The position numbers and the translations under genes were made by a program. A stretch of DNA of 64,000 nucleotides from Pseudopyrenochaeta lycopersici (taxonomy: Eukaryota > Ascomycota > Dothideomycetes > Pleosporales > Pseudopyrenochaetaceae), in the NCBI GenBank assembly GCA_003313425.1, contig NHZP01000016.1, positions 744,001-808,000 of the forward strand, read 5' to 3'. Within the stretch, counting starts at the first letter, position 1; each line of letters begins with the position of its first letter. The notes under the pieces are model-generated. The model made no database searches. It was not told where the DNA came from and worked only from the letters and a program-made list of their open reading frames with translations. Below are positions 55,413-64,000 of this stretch, piece by piece.

Positions 55413-58400
55413 TCACTCCATTTGACTTCCCGTCCCCCTCCTGCCTATTCGTGGCCTCGCTTGGCCACCGCCTACACTCTGCCTATGTGCCATTCCGCCA
55501 CCATGCATCAAATCCAGGTCTACTGGGGTCCCTGCTCCGAGCGTAAATCCATACGCCTCGGCACTCGCCTGCGCAAACGCGCCATCATCGCCCATGGGCG
55601 GGGGGTCCACATTGAAGGGTACGAAGTAACTACTCATCGGATCGAAAAAGTTGTTATTCGCCATACCCATGGCCTCGAGGTTCCAGAAGGCATTGTTGAA
55701 GTCTGCAGACAGATCGGGGAATGGCGACATGTCCATTTGGTGCGCGTGGCTGGGGTGGATCATCGTGGGCGAGGTGTTGAGCATGGGGAGGTGGCCTGTG
55801 TATTCAGCCAGGAACTGTGCAGAGGCATTTTGCTGCTGGTGGTGTTGCGCTTGCTGTTGTTGGGCAAACAGGGCTGCAGGATCGTAGCCGGCGGCGAGGG
55901 CGGCCTCGATAGCATCTTGAGACGCAAGATTGAGTTGAGACATTTGTTGCTGTGGCTGAAGGCGGGCCTGATTGAGTGTGTGGGACTGGCCATTGTGGCG
56001 TTGTGTTTGGGCTGCTTCTGCGTGGTTTGTGTTAGTGGTGTCAGATTTGGAGACAGATTTTGATTTATTCTTGCGGGCTTGTTTGCGTTGTTGGTCGGCT
56101 CTCGAGGGTGGTGAGAGCGTGGCGAAGAACTCCTCGACACTCTGCAAGTCACTCTTCTGGCCCAGGACAGCATCCGTGCCCGGTTCGTTAGCGTTGGACT
56201 CGGCGGCATCCTCGTAGTCGGTCTTGGAGACGCCGTGGGGGTACCTGTCGAACCAGTCTCCGTACTGGAAAATGCTTCCCTTCTTCTTGTCGCCCACCGT
56301 GGCCGGCCCCTTGAGCTGAGCATCGGCGTGCTGTCGGTACAGATCCTTGAGATTCTCTGCAATGTAGTGGAACATGCCCCAGTACTTCTTCATCTTGGTC
56401 AGGTATTTGACGTTATAGGCGAGGTACTTTTTCGACTGTGCCTCGAGTTTCGGGTTCTTGGAGAAGACGCCGTGGACGTGGACGGTGGAGGCGAAGAAGG
56501 CAGAGTAGCCGGCAAATGGTGCGACAACGTTGTGATCCATGGCCTCGTTGATGAGGATTGAGATCTGGTTCGCAGCATCGAGGGCAGTGCGGGCAGACTC
56601 TGTCAGGAAGTCGTGGGGCATGTCTTTCGGCGGTCGGCTGCCTGCGGTTGATGGCAGGGCAAAGCGGTGCATGAAGAGCATGATCTGTTGCCACAGGATG
56701 TGAAGATAGAGGAATGAATTTGCCGTCTTGCCAATAGCGTGGCTCTTGAGATTCTCTGGCGTGGAAATGAGCATCTCTGGCAGTGCTGCCTTGAACTCCC
56801 TCGCTTCCTTTTTGATTTGGTGATAGGTAGAGCTGGAGGACCACATGGGTTCGGCCTCACGCTCCTTGCCACCTAGATTCATGTATTTGATTAGTTTCCC
56901 CCAAATACACACTAGCCGAATTGTGTATGCAGACACGCCCATGTTATCGCGAGGGTTCGCTAACTGGCCAATGTCCGGCGGTACCGGGTTTGGCACGTCG
57001 CCTTCTAAGTTTTCAGTCGGTGCATGAATCTCGTGTATGTACAGGTGCTCTTTGACTGGTAATTGGACTTCAATGTACTGCTCGTGTACGAACAGCGGGC
57101 GGTCGGTGCCGGATGAATTGAATCGATCCATCAAGAAGCAGGACCACATGGTCCGCCGCCGTATCTCCCTATCTGTTGCGCTCAGAGGCTTCCTGTCGGC
57201 CTCGCTCAGAAGAGGGTCGTATTCGTTCTCTTTGTGCAGCTGCAGGGCGTACGCCATCCTCTGTGCCATACCGCCAAACATCCAACTCCGTCCACCCTGG
57301 CACGTACCGAATTCGTGCAGTCCGAGCAGCAAGTAGACGATCAGAATGGTGATGTTGGGCGAGTCGTATCGCTTGAGGGCTATCTCCCTCGCCTTCTCTG
57401 CCCAGTTGTCGCCTCGTAGGAAACAGGGCTCTGTGCGTAATTGCGGGTGTGTGGAGAATCGTGCTGATATGGCACACATGGCTAATATGAGCACGGGCGG
57501 AACCTTGCCGGTTGCTAGTCTCCTCATGAAGCTCGGCTTGTGTAGGAGAGGGTAGCTCTGGCCATATACATAGTCAAAGTAGACTTCGGCAAGATGTTCC
57601 TGCATCTCCTTGGAAGGAAGGCTTTCGGCGCCGTCGCTGAGCAGCTTGCTCTCGTCAGACTCTTTCCCGCGGGATCCCAGCCCGGCCGTGGTGTCTGGAT
57701 CTGCGCCTTTTGACCTGGACCACTCGTCCAGCTCGTTGCCAAAGGCCTCTTCGGCGGGGCGCTTCTTGGTGGTTGGCGTCTTTGGCGGAATGCCAGGAAT
57801 GGCAGGCTTGACCACCGACCGCCCCACGTTGGCGACCGAAGGCAGGCTCTCTTTGGGGATGAGTTTGATGACGCGGTCCTCCATGCGCTTCAGGCGCTTG
57901 TCCAGCATGGCCATGTAGTCAGTCCTCGGGGCCGCCTTTCGCGTGGTGACCTTGTAGACGCAGGGGATCCTGCTGCGCACACAGTGCTTGCAGGCGGGCT
58001 TCTCGCCGGAGCAGCGAATCTTCTTGCGGCGACAGGCGATGCAGGCCAGTGGCAGCCGCTTCCTCTCCTTGCCGGCCTTTGTCTTCATCTCGCTCCAGAG
58101 TGGGGGGTCGGTTGCGTCATCTTTGCTCCTTCTCGAAGTGGTCGAGTTGTCGGTGCCGTCGTTTCCGCTGAGCTTCATGGCAAGGGCATTGGCCTCTGAT
58201 ATCTCCCCAATGGCGAGCATGCCCATGGCAGGCGCGTTCTCCGGACTGGCATTGTCGGCGTCGAGGGCGTTCCTGGGGCTGCCGCCGCCAATGCTCATGC
58301 GGTGGGGATGCGCGCTGCCGCCGCCGCTGCGATTGCCCTCGCTCCGGCCGCCGACGCTGCCTCGGTGGTCGGAATAGGCAGTCTCGATCTTGGGCTGGAT

Positions 58401-58649
58401 GCCGTCGAAGGCAGAGCCAAAGTCGTGGGGGTGGGCAAAGGCCATGTCGAAATCGGGAAAGGTGGACAGGATGTTGGTCGGGCTCGTCACCATGGGGTTC
58501 GGCGAGGCTCGGAGCTCCGGGAGGCCGTACTCGTTCAGCACGAGGGAGTCGTCATGGTCGAAACGGGCGTGCGAACCCGTGGCCATGGTGGTGGTGGCGG
58601 TCGAGGCGGTGGTGGTGGTGGTGGTGATGGTTGCGCCGGCCTGGGGCAT
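55413..58649 (-). CDS. Zn2Cys6 transcription factor with fungal-specific middle domain
   Basis: A single exon of 1,078 residues. The binuclear zinc cluster is at residues 203-230 (CIACRRKKIRC, then CKHCVRSRIPC; spacing C-x2-C-x6-C-x6-C-x2-C-x6-C), followed by linker RKAAPRTDYMAMLDKRLKRM. The fungal-specific middle homology domain spans about residues 350-750 (EVYFDYVYGQSYPLLHKPSF, REIRRRTMWSCFLMDRFNSS). Poly-Thr at the N-terminus and poly-Gln/His stretches near residues 915-970 are activation-type low complexity. It is unusually long for the class. Targets are unknown; it is near the UstYa pair, but one cannot say it controls it. Confidence 0.9.
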   Translation of the reverse strand: MPQAGATITTTTTTASTATTTMATGSHARFDHDDSLVLNEYGLPELRASPNPMVTSPTNILSTFPDFDMAFAHPHDFGSAFDGIQPKIETAYSDHRGSVGGRSEGNRSGGGSAHPHRMSIGGGSPRNALDADNASPENAPAMGMLAIGEISEANALAMKLSGNDGTDNSTTSRRSKDDATDPPLWSEMKTKAGKERKRLPLACIACRRKKIRCSGEKPACKHCVRSRIPCVYKVTTRKAAPRTDYMAMLDKRLKRMEDRVIKLIPKESLPSVANVGRSVVKPAIPGIPPKTPTTKKRPAEEAFGNELDEWSRSKGADPDTTAGLGSRGKESDESKLLSDGAESLPSKEMQEHLAEVYFDYVYGQSYPLLHKPSFMRRLATGKVPPVLILAMCAISARFSTHPQLRTEPCFLRGDNWAEKAREIALKRYDSPNITILIVYLLLGLHEFGTCQGGRSWMFGGMAQRMAYALQLHKENEYDPLLSEADRKPLSATDREIRRRTMWSCFLMDRFNSSGTDRPLFVHEQYIEVQLPVKEHLYIHEIHAPTENLEGDVPNPVPPDIGQLANPRDNMGVSAYTIRLVCIWGKLIKYMNLGGKEREAEPMWSSSSTYHQIKKEAREFKAALPEMLISTPENLKSHAIGKTANSFLYLHILWQQIMLFMHRFALPSTAGSRPPKDMPHDFLTESARTALDAANQISILINEAMDHNVVAPFAGYSAFFASTVHVHGVFSKNPKLEAQSKKYLAYNVKYLTKMKKYWGMFHYIAENLKDLYRQHADAQLKGPATVGDKKKGSIFQYGDWFDRYPHGVSKTDYEDAAESNANEPGTDAVLGQKSDLQSVEEFFATLSPPSRADQQRKQARKNKSKSVSKSDTTNTNHAEAAQTQRHNGQSHTLNQARLQPQQQMSQLNLASQDAIEAALAAGYDPAALFAQQQQAQHHQQQNASAQFLAEYTGHLPMLNTSPTMIHPSHAHQMDMSPFPDLSADFNNAFWNLEAMGMANNNFFDPMSSYFVPFNVDPPPMGDDGAFAQASAEAYGFTLGAGTPVDLDLMHGGGMAHRQSVGGGQARPRIGRRGTGSQME

Positions 58650-61600
58650 TTCCCGTGACTGGTGGGCTCAGCGTCGGCGGAGCATCGAGGCGCGGCGCTC
58701 GGTGGTGATTGTCATATACTGGTGCTCTCTCCAGCCCACGCAAACATCGCAGGCAATGCAGGCGTTGCGGCGTGATGTGCTGCAATCCGAGGTTGTACCA
58801 GCCGAGGATGGGAGGACAGACAAGGTCCGATTTCTCCACGGCCGCCTGGTCAAGACGGCGGGCACGCTAGCCTCTATAACAACGTGCGCTTGCTGGCGTT
58901 TTGTGGGGGGGGCGGAACAAAGCGTAAGCCTGCAAAGGGAGCACCCAAACTCGGCGCTGGCCCAGACGAGCGCGCGATGACGGGCGGTGATGTAGGCACG
59001 CCGCCCGACCAGTGGCTGCTTCCACGAACCTACTATGGGCGCAATCCGCTGTCCATGCAGCAGGGTACCCCAAAGCATGGCTTGCATGCACCTGTAATAG
59101 CGCCGACAGGATTCGCAGCCTGCTTCCCGTCGATTGAAGCTCCTCGACGGCCCAGTCGCGTCCTGGCCGCGTCCTGCCCGTTGCACCCGGCGCATCCTCG
59201 CTCCCCACATGGGCACCCTTGATTATTCAGACATCACAAAGCAGACTGGGGCCACCAACTGCGCCGCGCCCAGCCCACCGAACCGTCGACGCATCGCTCA
59301 ACTCTCGCATTCGCGCCTCTGTCTCATATGCAGCATACAACAGTTGCGACCTGCAGCATCTGGCTGTGACCACATGCGCCATCGCTGCCACTACAGACAT
59401 GTAGCATCTGCCTGTACCGCAGTGTAGCAGCTCACGACGCCAGTCCGTCCTTTGCGGGGCACCCGCTGCTTTCTCGTGCGCCCGACCCAGCACCTAGCCC
59501 TAGCCCACGCGCTGCATATGAAGTCCTCATCAACACCCCCATTGACCCATATTTCCTATATTCCGATTAAGCGACCATTCCAAATTTCCCCCCCTCTTGT
59601 AAGCAATCCTACGCCTGCGCTCCTACGCGCCGATCGCCTAGCCCACTCCCAACCCCGGACACTATCCGCAACCAGCTCATCACGAGACTCCACAACAACC
59701 CTTTGCGGCCAACTCGCCATCGCTTCCATCTGGAAGAAGCAGGTAGAAGCCACCGGGAGAACGCGTTTCAGCCTTGGAGAATTGATACCTCGTCCACGTT
59801 GCCTGTTATGCGGTCCGTACCTTCGGTTCCCCTGCTGGCGCGTCAAATCAGCGCCCCCTCTACCATTCTACTGCTTCAGATGCTCATCTCTCAAAGCAAC
59901 CCTCTAATCCCCACGTCCACGCCCGTCTCAACGCATTGGCGCCCTTCTTTGCTCCCCCCCTTCCCCCCCTGATGCTTTAGGGCCTGTGGCGAATAGGTTC
60001 CCGCACCAAGTTCCCAATCTTCCCCTTACCACGACAGGAATGGCCGATTTAGCCAAAATCCTCCTTGGCTCTTTCCACGTTTTTTTCATCACCAAAGCTT
60101 CTACCTGTTAAGCCTCTTTGTAGCCCTCCCTTTTACACAGATTACCTGGGCCCAACCACTACCCACTCGTTCATCAAAGCGACCCTCTTTCCCTCACGCC
60201 TGTACACCCGCCGAAAACAACCTGCATATTGCACCTCTGTTGGAAGTGGCCCGTTCGTCCGCTGTATATCCCTCAGGTGAATATGCATGCATGGGCGCAT
60301 GCGGCGCTCACCCCCAGGCCAAACACCCCGGGTAGCCCGGTCTGTTTTACACGCGATGGCTTGGGCCCAGCCCAGGGGGGGGGTCAGATCTTGGAACTTG
60401 TGCAGATCACGCGTCTAATTACCTCGTAAGATTTCCCCGCCGTTATTGTCTCGCCGATCTGGACATATCCTTGGTCCCTATCATCTTGTCTCCTCTGCAA
60501 GGCGTCTCTCGCCGATGCTACCGTGCCTGCTCCCACGTTTGGGAAATATACACGTGTCTGTATGCGGAAGGTATATTCATCATCTTTGATTGTATTGCAC
60601 ATGCTCGTGACGCTCTCCAAAGGGATAATCACAAGGTCAAGCATGTCTCTGTTGGTGTTGTTGATTTATTTGTCACGATGCAACCTTGAATTTACACCAC
60701 CACGGCGGGTTTCCCTCAGTTTACCGCTTTAGCCAGCAATACTTTTGAATCCTTAAACAAGCGATAATAGAAGCAAATCTGTCATTTTCCCGCTTTAGCC
60801 AGCAATACCCTCGAATCCTTAAGCAAGCCATAATAGAAGCAAATCTATCATTTTACGAATCCTGGTATTTAACATGTCACACATTTTTTCCAGTATCCTT
60901 CTTTCACTCTCCGTCAATCCCCAAAGCCTACCCCTCTCCGTCAGCAATGCTCACCTTTCAAGTCTTCCACATCTTCATTTCCTGTAGGACCCGATATCTT
61001 CCACCCCCTACATCATCATCCCCACTATAAAGTTTAGTATAAAGAACGCTTCGTATAATGCCTGCCATTCCGCCTCATCTTTCCGCCCCGACAAAACTTC
61101 CAACGAGACTCGCCATTACCAATCGACCCCGTGTTGCACCAGCTTCCTGGAACTACAATGTCGAGGAATGCGAAAACTCCGGTGTTATCACGTACGCTAT
61201 TTGTTAATTGTGTAAACTTTGAAGTAGCGTACGACAGGTGGGCTGCAGCTATCCTGCTTTGCCCAAAGTTTTTCCGGCCCCTCTCCGCTTTGGGCCTCGA
61301 TCCAGCCGACGAGAGAATTTTGAACCCCTTTTAAAGGCCAGATTTTGCTTCTTCATTTCTACTTCTTAGGGGGCTTAGTATTTTCCTGCTTCGTTGGGGT
61401 AGGCGCTGTGTTCAAAAGAAAATTCGATGAATACTCCAAGTGACAGACGTGGACGCTTAGGCTTGCACGATCGACGATAATCGACTTGATGAAGCTGCTT
61501 AGTGTAACTTCATATTTTGAGACAGCGAGTACTTCCACAGGTGGTCGCAGATGATAGTAGTTCCCTCCCCATACTGCACTCCTTTTACACAACAACGCCA

Positions 61601-61871
61601 TCCGTTTCCTTATTCTACAACCATTGAAAGAGCGCCGTGCCAAACCTGAAGGGCTTTTCACAATACTCTTTGGGAAATGAAGCGGAGTAGCTACTTCTCT
61701 TAATAGAATCCTACTCGATAGAATAAGAGAAAGTATTTCTTTGTAGGAATAGCAAATGAAGATTGAGCTAGCTCCTGTATAAACTCTACAAGGTACTTAA
61801 TGTAATTATTAACGCTTACTATAGTTCCACTCCAAGGTTCGGAATTTCAATAGCATTACTATGTGTCCAGC
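58650..61871. other. Long gene-free region upstream of the regulator
   Basis: About 3.2 kb. 58650-59230 is GC-rich and close to the regulator's start; 59450-61050 on the plus strand is rich in CCC/CTT tracts, as in long leaders. A 66-bp tandem repeat is listed separately. A 49-codon ORF at 61058-61207 (MPAIPPHLSAPTKLPTRLAI) has no recognised features. The region may be a large regulatory and leader region for the regulator, or may hold a non-coding transcript; nothing decides this. Confidence 0.4.
60724..60855 (+). repeat. 66-bp tandem repeat, two copies
   Basis: CGCTTTAGCCAGCAATAC occurs at 60725 and again at 60791. Each is followed by GAATCCTTAA, an AAGC core and TAATAGAAGCAAATCT, with a few substitutions, mostly transitions. 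The period is 66 bp. Confidence 0.85.
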
Positions 61872-64000
61872 TTAGACTAGCTCAATTTCTCTAGGCTCCA
61901 CACCTTCAAACAAGTTTGGCGCTTCTGAGAGAAAATAACCCGTGCCAAGCCGTTCAAACCGGTCTCCGCCGACGCAACTTATAATCAAGAAATGCAATGC
62001 TTTTGCAAAAGTTGAATAACGCGACTGCGGATCATCATGCCCAATCAAAATGCACGTCATTTGTTCTTGCTTACGTTGCTCATTGATGTCGAATATTGCC
62101 CTAACCGGTGCGTATGGTGTTTTAGGAACGTCTGTAGTAATACATGTTCCCTGTATACGGAGACGTAAATCATGCGAAGCCATAACGAATTGCTTAGTGG
62201 CATCTAGTTTACCGGTATTGCTGATTATCCGGCAACGACTGTCGATGATCACGGATTTCGCGTCCCCATGCCAAACACGGTACAAATGCATGCGCTCCGA
62301 AATATCATCGAGATCAAGAGAAATCCAGGACCAGGTAGGAGTTTTTGGGTTTCGTCGGTAGTCCAATTTTAGACTTCCATTCCGTCCTCGTGTCCAAAGT
62401 AATGCACGAGGAAGGTCATCACTCCATGCCCCAGCCAGGTATTGACAGTTCAGAAGTTTACTGAATCGGGTCGCTAGTCCAGCGAGCGCAGGCAATCGGT
62501 CAGTTTGCTTTGTGATAGACAGTCCCGAATACTGATCGATAATATCCAGCCACAAATCTAGCAGCTCTTGTTTTGTTCTGAGTCCATGAAGTGCCTGGAT
62601 GATCCCGCGTTTGCAAGATTGGCGGGGATCGCCATATTCGCGTTGAGAGCCCGTTGAGTACCATTTGAGGTATCCACATTCGCAAATCGTAGAAGATCCA
62701 CACTCCCAAACCATCTCCTCGGAGTGAAAGTGAAGCAACCGCTTTGATAACATGCGCTCCTGAAAGCACCATGCACGATGCAACAGAGGGGCTGTAACCC
62801 GGTCGTACTCCATGTCATCAGTCATTTGTCCGTGGGTTGATCGAACCGCATAACGAGTATGAACCTCAAATGGAGATCCCTGATCAGAGTCGCGCGTTGT
62901 GAGATATTTTCGAGACAGTTCCTGTTCTTGTACCGTGGTCCATCGCTTAAAAAGACACCCATTAGAACTATTCTTCGACCCCGTAGCAGCGAGCGTCAGG
63001 TATGAGTTAGCAAACACATCAGCCATCTTGACTGACTCTGCCTCCCAGTCTAAAGAGTCATTCTGGATGATGCAAAGAGAATCAATCCACAAGTATCGAA
63101 TTTGCAGTTCTTGAGTGATAAGTATCGCGTCCTGGAACGTCTTTGGAATGTCGCCCCACGGAATGTCACGAAATCGTTCTTGAATATTCCCGGTCGTCGT
63201 TCGAGTGATCCCAACGCCATTTCCCCAGCAGTGGCTCAGAGTAATGTACTCTACAGTATCTATCTGCTCAATATGCTCAGTCATTACTAGCTTGATGCCC
63301 ATTTTCCAAGCTTTTGAACCGACGTCTAGGAAGCGCTTTGGCACAACTTTCGACCTCTTGTTGGAACACGGGGATTGATGAGAATGGGTGCATTCTTGCA
63401 GCAAAGGGCGTACAAAAGATATACAGCTTTGAATGTCCAGCCGCTTTTGCATGACGGTGGAGACGCCGATGGCGGACCAGGGAGGATTGGAGCCTACGGA
63501 AATCAGTAGGTAGTGGCAAACGGATATGCTAATATTTACCAATCGGAGTGTAATACTCAAGGTCCAGGAGAGGTTGCTCGGTCGCAATAAGAGGCGTCCA
63601 TACTCTAACGTTCACAGTGTGACTGTATCTCAAATAGATATTAACAGATCCCAGCGCAAGATGGACTTTATCTGTAGGATTATTTCTCAACCAGATCCTG
63701 GAGAAGTGAACGATGCCATTGTATAGAACCCGGCATATCGTGCATTTTCCTTGTCCCGAAACCCGTAGTTTGTAGAGGGAAATATCGCGCAATTTCTCAG
63801 TATTATTCGAAGGATCATGTTTGTGCGAATAAAGTGTCCACTCCAGGTTGAGACAGGTGGGACAAATTGCGGTGTGGTTGGTCAGAGTGACATTGCTCAT
63901 GGTCTTATTGATCTGTACAATGTCGTTTGGGAAGTCACCTGTAACGGCAGCAAAGATCTCAGGGAACTCTAGCTCTAGTAACCTCGGTCCTTCCTCATTC
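61872..64000 (-). CDS. HET-domain protein, 5' end at or beyond window edge
   Basis: Exon 1 is 63540 to at least 63900 and exon 2 is 61872-63493, joined by a 46-nt intron (GTAAAT..TAG, CTGAT branch). From the ATG at 63900 the product is 660 residues. The frame stays open to position 64000 with coding-like sequence (LLELEFPEIFAAVTGDFPND), so the true start may lie outside. CPTCLNLEW and CTICRVLYNG form the Cys-rich head. The HET core has ITLSHCWGNGVGITRTTTGN, IPKTFQDAILITQELQIRYL, WIDSLCIIQNDSLDWEAESV, KMADVFANSYLTLAATGS and LLHRAWCFQERMLSKRLLHF. The late motif PTWSWISLDLDD is present. It is intact within the window. Confidence 0.88.

Noticed and set aside
58560..58640. GGT-rich microsatellite at the start of the Zn2Cys6 gene
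   Set aside because: It is the poly-Thr coding tract of that gene read on the other strand, not an independent feature.
61058..61207. 49-codon ORF MPAIPPHLSAPTKLPTRLAI...
   Set aside because: Too short and without family resemblance; could be a leader ORF but nothing supports it.

Overview
The window is genomic DNA of a filamentous ascomycete, most likely Dothideomycetes (Pleosporales). The evidence is short GT-AG introns of about 46-74 nt with CTRAC-like branch sites, fungal-only families (MSO1, NCE101, DUF2011, DUF2985, HET, UstYa, Zn2Cys6) and RIP-like decay of a transposon. No rRNA, convincing tRNA or CRISPR is visible. Splice sites were read by eye; each assembled multi-exon frame closes in register.

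Layout. 1-3.4 kb: conserved housekeeping genes: the 5' part of coproporphyrinogen III oxidase (HEM13, minus), ATG8 (plus) and the small membrane protein NCE101 (plus). 4.2-25.3 kb: a gene-poor, partly AT-rich accessory stretch. It holds a dead pogo/Fot1-like transposon with clear 45-bp TIRs, a frame-disrupted membrane protein, a secreted protein with a Kex2-repeat tail, an ankyrin protein, two more predicted secreted proteins, a polyketide synthase relic in which ketosynthase pieces lie next to a carrier-domain piece, half of an MFS transporter, an intact NmrA-like oxidoreductase and a broken HET gene. 25.8-42.3 kb: mostly conserved genes: MSO1 and GYP7 (both vesicle traffic), two unrecognised proteins, a DUF2011 protein divergent from a GAF hybrid histidine kinase, and a Pro/Arg-Asp-rich glycine-zipper protein. 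43.2-47.9 kb: two convergent HET genes. 48.2-51.8 kb: a DUF2985 membrane protein, a GPI-type wall protein and SEN15. 52-54.8 kb: a UstYa-family (DUF3328) gene divergent from a secreted, tyrosine-rich, Kex2-site protein. 55.4-58.6 kb: a large Zn2Cys6 regulator with more than 3 kb of gene-free DNA upstream. 61.9-64 kb: a fourth HET gene running off the right edge.

Functional picture: conserved genes frame an accessory island of transposon and secondary-metabolism debris with candidate effectors. Four HET genes suggest fast-evolving self-recognition. The best candidate for an undescribed system is the UstYa / Tyr-rich Kex2-precursor pair at 52.0-54.8 kb, which resembles the core of a fungal dikaritin-type RiPP locus but lacks other tailoring genes in this window. 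Product names come from sequence recognition; no database search was run.
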